Shown here: positions 1 to 8,672 of the stretch, piece after piece
Layout: each line of letters begins with the position of its first letter
How positions within the stretch are numbered: position 1 is the first letter of the stretch
Assembly (NCBI GenBank): GCA_945900755.1
Contig: CAMDKS010000033.1
Location: forward strand, 1-33,023
DNA: 33,023 bases
Direction: 5' to 3'
From: Bdellovibrio sp. ZAP7
Lineage (GTDB): Bacteria > Bdellovibrionota_B > Oligoflexia > Oligoflexales > RGVZ01
Position numbers and translations under genes: made by a program
The notes under the pieces: generated by a model
The model's database searches: none
Told to the model about the DNA's origin: nothing
What the model saw: the letters and a program-made list of their open reading frames with translations, nothing else

Positions 1-1
1 T

Positions 2-639
2 TCTGCCAATGAACCTCCGCTTCGCGACGCGGGCGGTGGCACACGACCCACCGCGACTTGCACTAATGGCTCGACGGTCCAGAGCGACACCCAGGAGCTC
101 ATTTTTAAGAAGCCGCAGGCCTCTTGTCAGTGGAACTCGAGCGGCAACATAGCAGTGAAAAACGGTCATATGACGGCTCGAACGCTTCAAACTGTGGAGG
201 CCTCACTTCCCGTCGGAGCAATACTTTGCGGTATGCAGCTGAAATCTCAATCTGGCACGCTCAGATACGACGACGCATTTTTTTCATGGCAGACGAATAC
301 ATGATTTTGAACTCGTGGAATTCTTTTACGCACTATTTTGAGAAGGATGGCTCGCTCATCAAATGGAATTGGGAGAAGATTATTAATACGAGATACGTTG
401 AAGGTGGTGATAAGCCGTTCTGCTTCGGCTCGGCCAAGTCCTGCGTTGTTCCGCCGACCGAGACCGTAGGCTCCATCGACGTCCGCTTTGGCGACGATGA
501 CATATTCGCCCTCGGTCAAAAAATCGCCAACGACGGGAAGATCGACTTCACTCTTGCCACGACAGGCGACGACGATTCAGGCTCGGACTGCATGCACACG
601 GAACTTAATATGACTGTGACGTTTCTTTACGTCAATTGA
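2..639 (+). CDS. Secreted-type hypothetical protein, 5' partial, apparently frameshifted at a T7 run
   Basis: The 5' end lies outside the window. The reading frame open from base 2 encodes a Cys-containing beta-rich-looking protein that ends ...LRYDDAFFSWQTNT with a stop at 302-304. The frame shifted by one base then continues from about 286 (MADEYMILNSWNS...) to the stop at 637-639, ending in ...DCMHTELNMTVTFLYVN. Reading through the T7 run at 278-284 with one extra T gives a continuous protein (YDDAFFFMADEYMIL), so I read this as one gene with a single-base frameshift. The cause may be a real mutation, slippage or a sequence error. The TTG at 124 in the second frame is probably not a true start. 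I recognise no catalytic motif. The Cys pairs suggest an exported, disulfide-bonded protein, but no signal peptide can be seen because the start is missing. Confidence 0.6.
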
Positions 640-675
640 TTAAGGCCAAATGCCGGCTTGGTGGAGCCTATGGGT

Positions 676-691
676 GCACTACCTGTAGTGC
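676..691. repeat. Short inverted repeat between convergent genes
   Basis: The arms GCACTAC and GTAGTGC pair perfectly around a 2-nt centre (in practice a 6-bp stem with a 4-nt loop). It sits 37 nt past the stop of the first gene in a 201-nt convergent gap. No T-run follows, so a factor-independent terminator is not well supported. The rest of 640-840 shows no gene. Confidence 0.35.
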
Positions 692-840
692 CGCAATAAT
701 CAATGTCTATGATTTCATTGACGATTTTATTTCACTCTGGTATGAGTCGCTTTGCACTTTCGCTGCCTAAAGGTCGCGGAGCTCCTTCGCCTTCGGCTCA
801 GGACAAGTCGCTGGCGCTTTCGCGCCTAGAGTCTAACAAC

Positions 841-1080
841 TCACACGTCTAATCCCAGATCCAAAGCCAATTCCATAATGCTAATAGGATCGACCCCTAG
901 GTCGTCACGTTGTTGTGCAGAAATGGCATCAATCACATGACCAATCATCAAGAATTCATCTTCTTGATCTGGAACATTTTTAATTTTGAACGGAGACAAC
1001 AGTATTTTAATGGACGCAGGCTTGTTTTCTAAACCGTGCATGGCTGCGTAATATTGGTTTCGAGTCATCGACAGATTCAT
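841..1080 (-). CDS. Small hypothetical protein (79 aa)
   Basis: The product is a soluble, acidic 79-residue protein with no signal peptide, membrane segment or Cys motif. I do not recognise a family. The ATG at 1080 is preceded at good distance by an AGGGAG ribosome-binding site, which supports translation. The N-terminal part (MTRNQYYAAMHGLENKPASIK) is mixed charge and the C-terminal half (ISIMELALDLGLDV) is likely helical. It is divergent from rarA, with a 173-nt gap between start codons holding an inverted repeat. No operon partner is visible. It is probably a real gene because of its ribosome-binding site and stand-alone position, but its function is unknown. Confidence 0.6.
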   Translation of the reverse strand: MNLSMTRNQYYAAMHGLENKPASIKILLSPFKIKNVPDQEDEFLMIGHVIDAISAQQRDDLGVDPISIMELALDLGLDV

Positions 1081-1153
1081 ACAGACTCCCTAGATAGTAA
1101 TTTTCCCAATTCCATTCCCTTTTTGCCTTCACAGGCCTTTTATGCACACCTAA

Positions 1154-1170
1154 TCGGCAGAATTTGCCGA
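1154..1170. repeat. Inverted repeat TCGGCA-N5-TGCCGA in a divergent promoter region
   Basis: Six-base perfect arms lie around GAATT, between the small gene at 841-1080 and rarA and about 84 nt before the rarA start. This is the arrangement of a dimer-binding operator. No matching regulator is recognised. Confidence 0.35.
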
Positions 1171-1253
1171 ATCTTAACCAATACATCCTTGGATCATGTC
1201 TAAATACCTGTTATGTATGGGATAAGAATTTCTAATCCGAGAGGGAATCTCTT

Positions 1254-2555
1254 ATGACTCATCTCCACTTGAACGACGATCGGCCGCTTCCTGAGCGAGT
1301 TCGCCCACAAGAATTAGCGGATCTCTGTGGCCAAGAGCACATCTGGCAATTAAACTCACCTCTACGCCGCTTGATCGAGACGGATTCGGCTCATGCCCTA
1401 CTTTTTTGGGGGCCCCCAGGCACCGGTAAAACGACACTAGCGCAACTGATCGGCCGCCATAGTGACCGCAAACTAACCTCGATTTCAGCCGTCAGTGCCT
1501 CGGTCAAAGATATACGCTCAATGATCGACGACTCCCTTAAGTCTCAAAGCTTAGGAAACAAAACTCATATTTTATTTGTCGACGAGATTCATCGCCTTTC
1601 TAAAAATCAACAAGACGTCCTACTCCCCGGCCTTGAGTGTGGGCATGTGCGATTCATTGGCGCAACAACAGAAAATCCGTCGTTTAGTGTAAACAACGCT
1701 ATTTTATCCCGCTGCCTGACCTTTAATCTGAAGCCTTTGAGCCGTGAGGCTTTGGTGTCCATGATGAAGCGCGCCATGACGTCAGGCGATGTAACACTCG
1801 CCAATCTTTCTATTACGGAGGCCGCCCTCGGGATGATTGCGCAATCGGCACAAGGTGACGGGCGGCAGTGTTTAAACCTCTTAGCAGCCGCCGCTGCCTG
1901 CGTAGAACCCGACGTCCAACAAGTCAGAACGATCACTCCAGATATTTTAGAGCGATTGGGAACGAGTCTTCCCCTACGCTATGACCGTGACGGCGACCAA
2001 CACTACGACATCATCTCAGCCTTTATTAAATCCATTCGCGCAAGCCACCCCGACGCGGCCATTTATTATCTCGCTCGCATGATTGAATCGGGTGAAGACC
2101 CATTATTTATTGCGAGACGACTCCTCATCAGCGCCAGCGAAGACATCGGAAACGCCAATCCCACAGCCCTGCTCATCGCTGAATCCACATTCCGAGCTGT
2201 GGAAAAATTAGGACTCCCGGAAGGGAGAATTCCCTTAGCCCAATGCGCTACGTACCTCGCCGCCTCACCCAAAAGTAATCGAGCCTACCTTGCCATAGAT
2301 GCGGCCCTCAGTGACGTCAAAAAAACAGGCCCACTTGAAATCCCACTTCATTTACGTAATGCCCCCACAAAATTTATGAAAGAACAAGGCTTTGGTGCTG
2401 GCTATGCTTATGCCCACAGTGACTTGGAGGCGGCAAAAAAATTGCCTTACCTGCCAACTCCATTACGAGGCCGCAAATACTACGAGCCAATTCCTGTAGG
2501 CACAGAAAAACAATTGATGGAAACCTTAAAACATCTGAGACCACAGGTAGATTAG
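1254..2555 (+). CDS. rarA: Replication-associated recombination protein A, AAA+ ATPase (RarA/MgsA)
   Basis: RarA (MgsA, homologue of eukaryotic WRNIP1/Mgs1) is a clamp-loader-like AAA+ ATPase that acts on single-strand/double-strand DNA junctions at stalled forks. The 433-residue protein has the usual family length. Visible motifs are Walker A GPPGTGKTT at about 53-61, Walker B ILFVDE at 106-111, sensor-1 GATTENPSF at 136-144, and an arginine-finger region ILSRC at about 150-154. The family C-terminal tetramerisation domain follows: YDRDGDQHYDIISAFIKS, then SEDIGNANP, and PYLPTPLRGRKYY near the end. The ATG at 1254 follows a GAGAGGG-like ribosome-binding site. purH begins 41 nt downstream on the same strand, so the two may share a transcript. 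Identification is confident. Confidence 0.95.
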   Translation: MTHLHLNDDRPLPERVRPQELADLCGQEHIWQLNSPLRRLIETDSAHALLFWGPPGTGKTTLAQLIGRHSDRKLTSISAVSASVKDIRSMIDDSLKSQSLGNKTHILFVDEIHRLSKNQQDVLLPGLECGHVRFIGATTENPSFSVNNAILSRCLTFNLKPLSREALVSMMKRAMTSGDVTLANLSITEAALGMIAQSAQGDGRQCLNLLAAAAACVEPDVQQVRTITPDILERLGTSLPLRYDRDGDQHYDIISAFIKSIRASHPDAAIYYLARMIESGEDPLFIARRLLISASEDIGNANPTALLIAESTFRAVEKLGLPEGRIPLAQCATYLAASPKSNRAYLAIDAALSDVKKTGPLEIPLHLRNAPTKFMKEQGFGAGYAYAHSDLEAAKKLPYLPTPLRGRKYYEPIPVGTEKQLMETLKHLRPQVD

Positions 2556-2596
2556 CTCGCGAAACATTTATCCGCACCACTTGGGAGAATCGACCT

Positions 2597-4186
2597 ATGG
2601 CTTCTAATCCTACAAAAATAGCTCTAATTTCCGTAACCAACAAAAATGGGGTGATCGACTTTGCAAAGGGACTAGCCAAACTCTCCTTCAAGATTCTATC
2701 CACCGGCGGCACCGCAAAACTTTTGCGGGATGCCGGGATTTCCGTCACCGAAGTGGCCGATTGGACCAAAAGTCCCGAGGTGCTCGGCGGTCGAGTTAAG
2801 ACCCTACACCCGATGATTCACGGAGGAATTCTTGCCGATCGCACGGTGGCGTCTCATATCAATGATATGGAGCGGATGGGCTGGACGGGAATTGATGTTG
2901 TCGCGGTTAACCTCTACGATTTTGCTGGTGAAGCCCAATCAAAAAATCTAATCCTCGATAAAGCGATTGAGTTTATTGACGTGGGTGGACCAACGATGTT
3001 ACGAGCTGCGGCAAAAAATCATCTCTACTGCCTTCCTGTTATAGATCCCACTGATTACAATGACGTACTGAAGCAATATCACGACGGATCCCCTACTCCG
3101 CAGTTTAGGAGATTACTTGCCAGCAAAGTCTTCGCAGCCACCGCCGCTTATGACAACATGATTGCCAAATTTTTTGCGGGTGCCCTCACCACCACGGCCC
3201 CTGCAGACAGCTGGCCTCAAGAAAAAATTCAGTCTCTACAGCTGCAAGGAGCCTTACGCTACGGTGAAAATTCTCACCAAAAGGCCGCATTCTATAGCTT
3301 TTCTGACAGCCCCAAGGAAGGCCTCGGGGCCGCACAATTTCTGCAAGGGAAAGACCTCTCCTACAATAATTACATCGACCTTGATGCGGCTTCTGCCATC
3401 GTCGCGGACCTAAGTCCGGTTCCATCCATGACCATCGTCAAACATACAAATCCGTGTGCAACCGCTCAAAGCCAAACCCTCTCGCCGCAAGATCTCTTTG
3501 CTCTTGCATTAAGCGGCGACCCTAAATGTGCGTTCGGCGGTATCGTTGCCTCCAATATCCCTATCAATGAACAAGCTGCCCACGCCATGAACGAAATTTT
3601 TCTCGAGTGCGTCATCGCTCCGGACTATTCGCCAGAGGCATTGGCCATTTTTTCTGCTAAAAAAAATCTTCGCGTCCTAAAATCGAATGCCGTCCTCAAA
3701 GTCGGGCAGGTTAAGGAGTCCACTGTTCAATGGCGATCAATAAACGGCGGCATGCTCGCCCAAACGGCCGATGCGGTCACGCAAAAACCCACCTCGTGGA
3801 CCTGTGTGACAAAGGCAAAACCAACAGAAGAAATGCTCGCCGAATTGAGTTTTGCAATGACCCTTTGTAAACATGTAAAATCTAATGCGATCTTGGTGGC
3901 CGCCGGACAAAAAAGCATAGGAGTTGGAGCCGGCCAAATGAGTCGCGTCGATAGCGCGCGCTTTGCTCTCGAAAAAGCGGTCGAACTCGGTCACAACGTC
4001 AAAGGAGCGGTAATGGCCTCCGATGCTTTTTTTCCCTTTCGCGACACCGTCGATACAGCCGCAAAATTTGGAATCGCAGCCATCGTACAACCAGGCGGCA
4101 GCCTGCGAGATCAAGAATCTATCGATGCCGCCAATGAAAACGGTCTCGTCATGATGATGACTCACGCTCGACACTTCAAACACTAG
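2597..4186 (+). CDS. purH: Bifunctional AICAR transformylase / IMP cyclohydrolase (PurH)
   Basis: PurH carries out the last two steps of de novo purine synthesis: formylation of AICAR from 10-formyl-tetrahydrofolate, then ring closure to IMP. At 529 residues it is of normal length. The N-terminal MGS-like cyclohydrolase domain (about 1-150) shows STGGTAKLL at 35-43 and GRVKTLHPMIHGGIL at 65-79. The transformylase domain shows LRYGENSHQKA at about 220-230, the catalytic Lys-His pair in VKHTNPC at 281-287 (K282, H283), CAFGGIVASN at 311-320 and later GAGQMSRVDSA. The start ATG has a GGGAGA site upstream. It lies 41 nt after rarA. No PurR-like operator was recognised. Identification is confident. 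Confidence 0.97.
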   Translation: MASNPTKIALISVTNKNGVIDFAKGLAKLSFKILSTGGTAKLLRDAGISVTEVADWTKSPEVLGGRVKTLHPMIHGGILADRTVASHINDMERMGWTGIDVVAVNLYDFAGEAQSKNLILDKAIEFIDVGGPTMLRAAAKNHLYCLPVIDPTDYNDVLKQYHDGSPTPQFRRLLASKVFAATAAYDNMIAKFFAGALTTTAPADSWPQEKIQSLQLQGALRYGENSHQKAAFYSFSDSPKEGLGAAQFLQGKDLSYNNYIDLDAASAIVADLSPVPSMTIVKHTNPCATAQSQTLSPQDLFALALSGDPKCAFGGIVASNIPINEQAAHAMNEIFLECVIAPDYSPEALAIFSAKKNLRVLKSNAVLKVGQVKESTVQWRSINGGMLAQTADAVTQKPTSWTCVTKAKPTEEMLAELSFAMTLCKHVKSNAILVAAGQKSIGVGAGQMSRVDSARFALEKAVELGHNVKGAVMASDAFFPFRDTVDTAAKFGIAAIVQPGGSLRDQESIDAANENGLVMMMTHARHFKH

Positions 4187-4222
4187 CATGCACTTTTCCG
4201 CTGATTACGACGTTGGCTGACA

Positions 4223-4786
4223 CTACATGGAACGTTTTAGGAATACGGTTGCTTTGACCATGAAAAGATCTTCATCCGGAGCGCGATAAATAGTCTCCAA
4301 ATAGCGATTTTGATTGCGAGATAAAACTAAGGCCATCCCAGTTTTTGAAGGTGTCTCGGTATCGGCAGGGACCCACGCAGGATTAAGGTCGATTCCAAAC
4401 GCCTTCAAGAGGTCTTGTCGCTCAATAAACAACACGCCCTCTGCTCCTCGGTGCCCTCGATTCAAAGAAACTGGAAAATCGTGACCAGATATTTTCAGCC
4501 TCCAAACATCAACCCCGACCGGTACAATTTCACCATCAAGCGAAAATGTTTCCGCAGACGTGCTCAGCTTTGTTCCTTCACCCTGCGAGCGAATGGTCTG
4601 CCAGGTCAGCCTCACAGGTATAGAAGACTTACTAACAGAACCGACAACGGGCTTTCGCGCCTTTTTTACAGGCACCCTTGGGTTACTTTTTGGTTCTAAC
4701 TCCGAAACAATGGGCGATCCCGACGCAAGACGTGGTGCCAAGGCAAAAAGCAATAAAAATACGCACTTTTTACTAAAAAAATTCAC
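4223..4786 (-). CDS. Small exported hypothetical protein
   Basis: I place the start at GTG 4786 (187 aa) rather than at the longer possible start at 4903, because GTG 4786 is preceded by a GGGG ribosome-binding stretch and begins a good signal peptide (VNFFSKKCVFLLLFALAPRLASG, cleavage likely after ASG). The mature part starts with a Pro/Lys/Ser-rich linker and then a compact domain (LTWQTIRSQGEGTKLS...). No catalytic motif is recognised. The gene is convergent with purH (36-nt gap) and divergent from the exported protein at 4884. The shared region contains a 9-bp inverted repeat that could co-regulate both. Export to the periplasm is inferred; function is unknown. Confidence 0.6.
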   Translation of the reverse strand: MNFFSKKCVFLLLFALAPRLASGSPIVSELEPKSNPRVPVKKARKPVVGSVSKSSIPVRLTWQTIRSQGEGTKLSTSAETFSLDGEIVPVGVDVWRLKISGHDFPVSLNRGHRGAEGVLFIERQDLLKAFGIDLNPAWVPADTETPSKTGMALVLSRNQNRYLETIYRAPDEDLFMVKATVFLKRSM

Positions 4787-4797
4787 TTTAACCCCAT

Positions 4798-4857
4798 TAT
4801 GCCGATGAGTTATATTGAATAGAGTAGTAATATTATACCTAATCCGCAATCGGCATA
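4798..4857. promoter_or_regulatory. Widely spaced inverted repeat between divergent exported-protein genes
   Basis: TATGCCGAT at 4798-4806 and its exact complement ATCGGCATA at 4849-4857 flank an AT-rich 42-bp spacer that contains TTGAAT and TATTATAC-like hexamers. The repeat spans the whole divergent start region (starts at 4786 minus and 4884 plus). It could be a pair of operator half-sites, or two sites bridged by one regulator. This is pattern evidence only. Confidence 0.4.
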
Positions 4858-4883
4858 TTTTTGTCCTCTTGGAGTCTTTACTA

Positions 4884-6293
4884 GTGAGCGCCCAGCACAT
4901 CAACTTTTTATTGAATAAACTAAGATTTACCTTAGTCCTGATCGCCTTTTCATCGATTCCATTCGCATCAAGTACGTTTGCCCAAGGACTTCACTCCGCT
5001 CCAATCATCATCACAGGATCTCTCATTACTCCAATTTTGCGTTATCCGTTGGCATCCTACCGAGTTTTCCACTCTTCCCCAAGCGGCAAGGCCACCATTA
5101 TCCCATTTCAAATCGATGAAATTAATGACACCGGAGATTTTGTTCTCGATCAGGGGTCAAATATAACCTCTGACACAGGAAACCGTATATTTGACGCTCA
5201 AGATGAGCTTTCATTTATGGGCGATGATGTTGGACCTGTAGTTGAACCAACTATTTGGCCCACTAAAAAACCTCATATTGTATTTGAGCTACGCGTACGA
5301 CATCCCGTCAAAAACCCAATGGGCGCACAGATGGGGGCCGTCTATGTCGGCATCTATTTCGGCGGTGCACCGGAATTAAGTAAAAAGAAATATGTTGTTT
5401 TCAATCGAGCTGAGGCACAGGTTCAAACCTCTAGATATCGTTATAAGTTCGATCAAAAAAATTGGCTCGTGGCAAGTAACGTAGAGGTCTCTGTCAATGA
5501 CAAGGAGCCTGTCCAATACGAGAAGATTCTCGACAGCACGACTTTCTATATGAAGGGCGACCTCAAGTACTTTATTACGGTTGAAGCTAATCATCGCAGT
5601 ATTGAAAGTGAATTAGAGGCTTGGAAATCTGGCCCTATTCGCAGTATTGTTCGTGTAACATTTCACTATAGTCTCCTAAAACTTAAGCTTGAATTAGGCA
5701 TGTTCACCGAAATTAGTTTTTTCTCCAACTCAGTGAGTCTCCCTGCCGTCATGTATAGCCCCATAGATGGCCAAAAATCCCTAAATGCTGGAAGTGGCAT
5801 GTACTACGGTCTCGCCTTCCATGACAATCCAAGCGAATATGCCATCGAAAGCAATATGAATCCCTTCGTCCCGAATTCTCCGGGTGCTGCGGCTGAACTA
5901 TTGAAATCTGGTAAGAATTTCCTTGGCAATCTCATCGGCAACAAACCAGAACCTATGCCCTCCAATGGACTCTATTGGATATCGCTGCAAGGGAAAAATC
6001 GGACGATGTTTTTTGAAATAACACCCTCCCCTGAACTGCAGGGGACAGGCCTTGCTCCTACGTTTTATAGAGAAAATATCGCGGCCTCTGAACTTGCTAT
6101 CCGAAGTAATGACTTGATCTCTCCGCTTGGCAAAAGCCCAGTGAATGTAGGAATATGGTTAGACGCGACTAAGATTTCAGACGGTGAGCATTCCATTGGA
6201 TTCCGCCTGTTTTTTGAGAATGTTTTAGCTCCTGAACGGTTAGAGGTTTTTAAAGGACTCCACGACTGGCTATATGAGGTGCGACGAATATGA
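4884..6293 (+). CDS. Large exported hypothetical protein
   Basis: The preferred start is GTG 4884 (469 aa), preceded by GGAG at a 9-nt distance. A longer version from TTG 4815 lacks a good site and would put charged sequence before the signal peptide. The N terminus ends in a signal peptide (LRFTLVLIAFSSIPFASSTFAQG, cleavage after FAQ or AQG). The mature protein is rich in predicted beta strands, with motifs such as PFQIDEIND, FDAQDELSFMGDDVG and GLYWISLQGKNR. It has no transmembrane segment after the signal. I do not recognise a characterised family; a carbohydrate- or envelope-associated beta protein is a guess. Its TGA overlaps the ATG of the next gene by 4 nt, so the two are very probably translated together. 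Confidence 0.7.
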   Translation: MSAQHINFLLNKLRFTLVLIAFSSIPFASSTFAQGLHSAPIIITGSLITPILRYPLASYRVFHSSPSGKATIIPFQIDEINDTGDFVLDQGSNITSDTGNRIFDAQDELSFMGDDVGPVVEPTIWPTKKPHIVFELRVRHPVKNPMGAQMGAVYVGIYFGGAPELSKKKYVVFNRAEAQVQTSRYRYKFDQKNWLVASNVEVSVNDKEPVQYEKILDSTTFYMKGDLKYFITVEANHRSIESELEAWKSGPIRSIVRVTFHYSLLKLKLELGMFTEISFFSNSVSLPAVMYSPIDGQKSLNAGSGMYYGLAFHDNPSEYAIESNMNPFVPNSPGAAAELLKSGKNFLGNLIGNKPEPMPSNGLYWISLQGKNRTMFFEITPSPELQGTGLAPTFYRENIAASELAIRSNDLISPLGKSPVNVGIWLDATKISDGEHSIGFRLFFENVLAPERLEVFKGLHDWLYEVRRI

Positions 6294-7315
6294 CAATGTC
6301 TAACACACCATTCACAACATCTTCCGATGAACGTCTTAATAGTCCAGGCATCTTTTCACTGCCAGAACAAGACACTCAGTTGGACACACTCCAAGCTTGT
6401 GCCGAGGAATTGAGTCCCTCTCGCGTCGGTGGCTCTAAAGCAACACTAGACGCGGATGACGAGGAAGCCTTGTTAGCCAATGACGCTGACACCACTGCGT
6501 CAGACTTTCCGATGATCGTTTGGTTACGCGGCGACGAACCATGGTACGCAGATTTCAATATGGACGCCGACGGAGTCATGAAATCTCTAGGCATCAAAAG
6601 ATCCCGGTTGACCCAAATTTCAGGCCGAGATCTTCGCGTAGGTCGAGTGCGTGTTGATCGCTATGTTCGCCCGATATACAGGTTCGTTGATGTGCAACAG
6701 TACCTCAAATGGACGAGAGCCACTGCGTCGCACCAGAAATCTTCTGACTCGATTAAATTGGCAACCAGTCACCTACAAGAGCAGTCTCAACATATTCAGT
6801 CCACCTTGCAGACGATTGGTGCAAGCTTTACCGAATCCCTTCGCGAGGAGATGAGTTCGTTTATTTCTGGTGCGGTTGCCAACGGCCTTCTGCCCCTAGA
6901 GCAAAGACTCGATTCGTTTCAAACCTCAGTTTTAGAATTAACGACGGATTTAAATTCCCAAGTAACAAGAATCATGGCCGCGACGTTTGAGCAACTCAAG
7001 CAAACCAGTGACACGATTCAGGAATCGTCACGAATGCAGTCGGCTGCTCTTGAGGTTCTCACTCTACAATTGAATCAAACTTCTGAAAAAGCTGCTGCCA
7101 TGGAACAGCGTCTGGCCATGTGGGACAGCACAATGACGAACAGCCTCCAATCCATTACTTCTGGAATTCTTGAACTCAATAAGCCCGAACCCTTTCGAAA
7201 AATGTCTCAAAGAAAAAATATGGCTATTGTTTGTCGCACTAAACCTGAAACGCAGAAACCAAAATTGGCCCTTCGCTCGGCACCTGCACGTCGCAAGCCA
7301 AAGATTGGAACTTAG
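6290..7315 (+). CDS. Hypothetical protein with HTH-like N domain and long coiled coil
   Basis: The ATG at 6290 overlaps the upstream stop (ATGA) and has a GAGGTG site, which supports this start. The N-terminal 70 residues are acidic and low complexity. Residues about 75-145 (IVWLRGDEPWYADF, DADGVMKSLGIKRSRLTQ, RPIYRFVDVQQYLKWTRA) resemble a MerR/excisionase-like winged-helix fold: a helix-turn-helix run followed by a wing that ends in a YLxWTR helix. The rest to about 300 is a Gln/Ser/Thr-rich coiled coil (EQSQHIQSTLQTIG, LEQRLDSFQTSVLELTTDL). The last 40 residues are strongly basic (RSAPARRKPKIG). This layout suggests a cytoplasmic DNA-binding, structural or segregation-type protein. It is odd that it is coupled to an exported protein. 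Function is unknown. Confidence 0.65.
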   Translation: MTMSNTPFTTSSDERLNSPGIFSLPEQDTQLDTLQACAEELSPSRVGGSKATLDADDEEALLANDADTTASDFPMIVWLRGDEPWYADFNMDADGVMKSLGIKRSRLTQISGRDLRVGRVRVDRYVRPIYRFVDVQQYLKWTRATASHQKSSDSIKLATSHLQEQSQHIQSTLQTIGASFTESLREEMSSFISGAVANGLLPLEQRLDSFQTSVLELTTDLNSQVTRIMAATFEQLKQTSDTIQESSRMQSAALEVLTLQLNQTSEKAAAMEQRLAMWDSTMTNSLQSITSGILELNKPEPFRKMSQRKNMAIVCRTKPETQKPKLALRSAPARRKPKIGT

Positions 7316-7331
7316 GGTCAGTCAACAGGCC

Positions 7332-7961
7332 CTATGGGACGACGGACGCTGGAGCTTCGACTTTCCATCTTAGATCGCAAACATTAGTCGGAAGCCAGAC
7401 TCCCACAACCTCCATTGTCAATTCGTGGGTTGCGCTGAAGTCAAATTGCTTAGAAATTTTTGAATCTTGTTGGCCGGTGGCGACTTTGAAAACAATAATT
7501 TCAGCTGTGTAAGAACCTTGATTCAATCGCCAAGAATTCACATGAATCGTTTTAGACGACTCGCCGTCTGTTGTCATCGCATTAGGCTCAACAATCCATG
7601 GCATGGGCCTGTTTTGGGGGTTAGGCAATCCCGGCTGCAGATCGACCGAAATAGACCCAGGATTGGCCCCCCCTTCAGCTTTGGGATCCAGCCATTTGCC
7701 AACACCGACACATAGATTTAAATCTATTATAACTGTCAATTGGGGCACTTCGTCAGTACTAACACTCTTCGAGCCTCTCACCTGACCTCCCCCTGTAGCA
7801 GTAGGTTTGGATGCAGGAGCATCCAATTTTGAAGCGGACGATGCCGTGGTGTGAGCTACCGGAGCCTTTGTCGTCGAGCGTTGTTTAAATTTACTCGGCA
7901 CAGACTTACAAGCATTTAGGCCGAGGAATAACGAAATAAACAAGACATATAGCGTACTCAT
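7332..7961 (-). CDS. Putative lipoprotein, last gene of the accA-cmk operon
   Basis: The 209-residue product begins with a short hydrophobic signal and a lipobox ending at Cys18 (LGLNAC), so it is predicted to be a lipid-anchored envelope protein. A Ser/Thr/Ala/Lys linker (about 25-70) precedes a compact domain with two Cys residues (LNLCVGVG and TNVCDLRW) that could form a disulfide. No family is recognised. Its ATG overlaps the TGA of cmk by 4 nt, indicating translational coupling. It is convergent with the coiled-coil gene, leaving only 16 nt between stops. An envelope role is inferred from the signal only. Confidence 0.7.
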   Translation of the reverse strand: MSTLYVLFISLFLGLNACKSVPSKFKQRSTTKAPVAHTTASSASKLDAPASKPTATGGGQVRGSKSVSTDEVPQLTVIIDLNLCVGVGKWLDPKAEGGANPGSISVDLQPGLPNPQNRPMPWIVEPNAMTTDGESSKTIHVNSWRLNQGSYTAEIIVFKVATGQQDSKISKQFDFSATHELTMEVVGVWLPTNVCDLRWKVEAPASVVP

Positions 7962-8662
7962 TTAGTTAAACCCTTTGCACGCAAAAGTTCTTTAAGGCTT
8001 TCAATCGCCATTTCCACATTCATATGTGAGGTGTCAAAAAGAATAGCATCCTCTGCCTTACGCATCGGAGCCGAATCTCTTTGGCTGTCTTGCTCATCGC
8101 GCAAGGCAATCGCACGCATAATATCGTCATGAGAAAAATCAGAGGCTCCCCCTATTTTTTCAATCTGCTTGAGGCGTCGCATAGCCCGCTGCTCTAGGCT
8201 TGCGGTCATGAAGATTTTTAAGTCCGCATCAGGAAAAATAACCGTTCCAATATCTCGACCGTCGACGATGGCGCCTCGTGGAGCAGATAAGGACAGTTTT
8301 CTTTGGTGTGGCATAAGGGCTTCGCGAACAGAAGCCATTTTTGCGACGGCACTCGCCCCGTTTCCAGCTTCGACACTATCTAGCCGCGGAGTAAAATCTT
8401 CTACCCCAACAAATAGTTTCGCCGTCTCATGCTCCCAGCGAACTGTATCCGCAAACTCATGCAAAATTTTTGAGAGTGCAGGACCTTCTACCAAAGAAAC
8501 TCCGCGATCCCCTGCCAGTAGTCCCACCGCTCGATATAGTGCTCCCGTATTAACATACGACCAATTCAGATCTCGGCAAACAGTCGCACAAATGCTACTT
8601 TTGCCAGAGCCCGCAGGGCCATCAACAGCAACTATTTTTGGACGTGTCATAGAATAAATCAT
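7958..8662 (-). CDS. cmk: (d)CMP kinase (cytidylate kinase)
   Basis: Cmk phosphorylates CMP and dCMP with ATP in pyrimidine nucleotide recycling. The 234-residue protein has the P-loop GPAGSGKSS at 15-23, the NMP-binding stretch YVNTGALYRAVGLLA, the family motif VDGRDIGTVIFPDADLKIFMTA, and the lid region RAMRRLKQ...RDEQDSQRDSAPMRKAEDAILFDTSHM. An alternative start is the ATG four codons later, since neither has a strong ribosome-binding site. The gene begins 10 nt after the accA stop and so is probably coupled to it. Its stop overlaps the following lipoprotein gene. Identification is confident. Confidence 0.95.
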   Translation of the reverse strand: MIYSMTRPKIVAVDGPAGSGKSSICATVCRDLNWSYVNTGALYRAVGLLAGDRGVSLVEGPALSKILHEFADTVRWEHETAKLFVGVEDFTPRLDSVEAGNGASAVAKMASVREALMPHQRKLSLSAPRGAIVDGRDIGTVIFPDADLKIFMTASLEQRAMRRLKQIEKIGGASDFSHDDIMRAIALRDEQDSQRDSAPMRKAEDAILFDTSHMNVEMAIESLKELLRAKGLTK

Positions 8663-8672
8663 TTATTAGCTT

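Noticed and set aside
278..284. Programmed -1 ribosomal frameshift at the T7 run
   Set aside because: The slip from the zero-frame codons would need a mismatched P-site codon and no clear downstream stimulatory hairpin was found; mutation, transcriptional slippage or a read error fits as well.
124..285. TTG-started beginning of the downstream frame of the first gene
   Set aside because: The other frame over 2-285 looks coding and joins the downstream frame at the T7 run; the TTG start has no ribosome-binding site.
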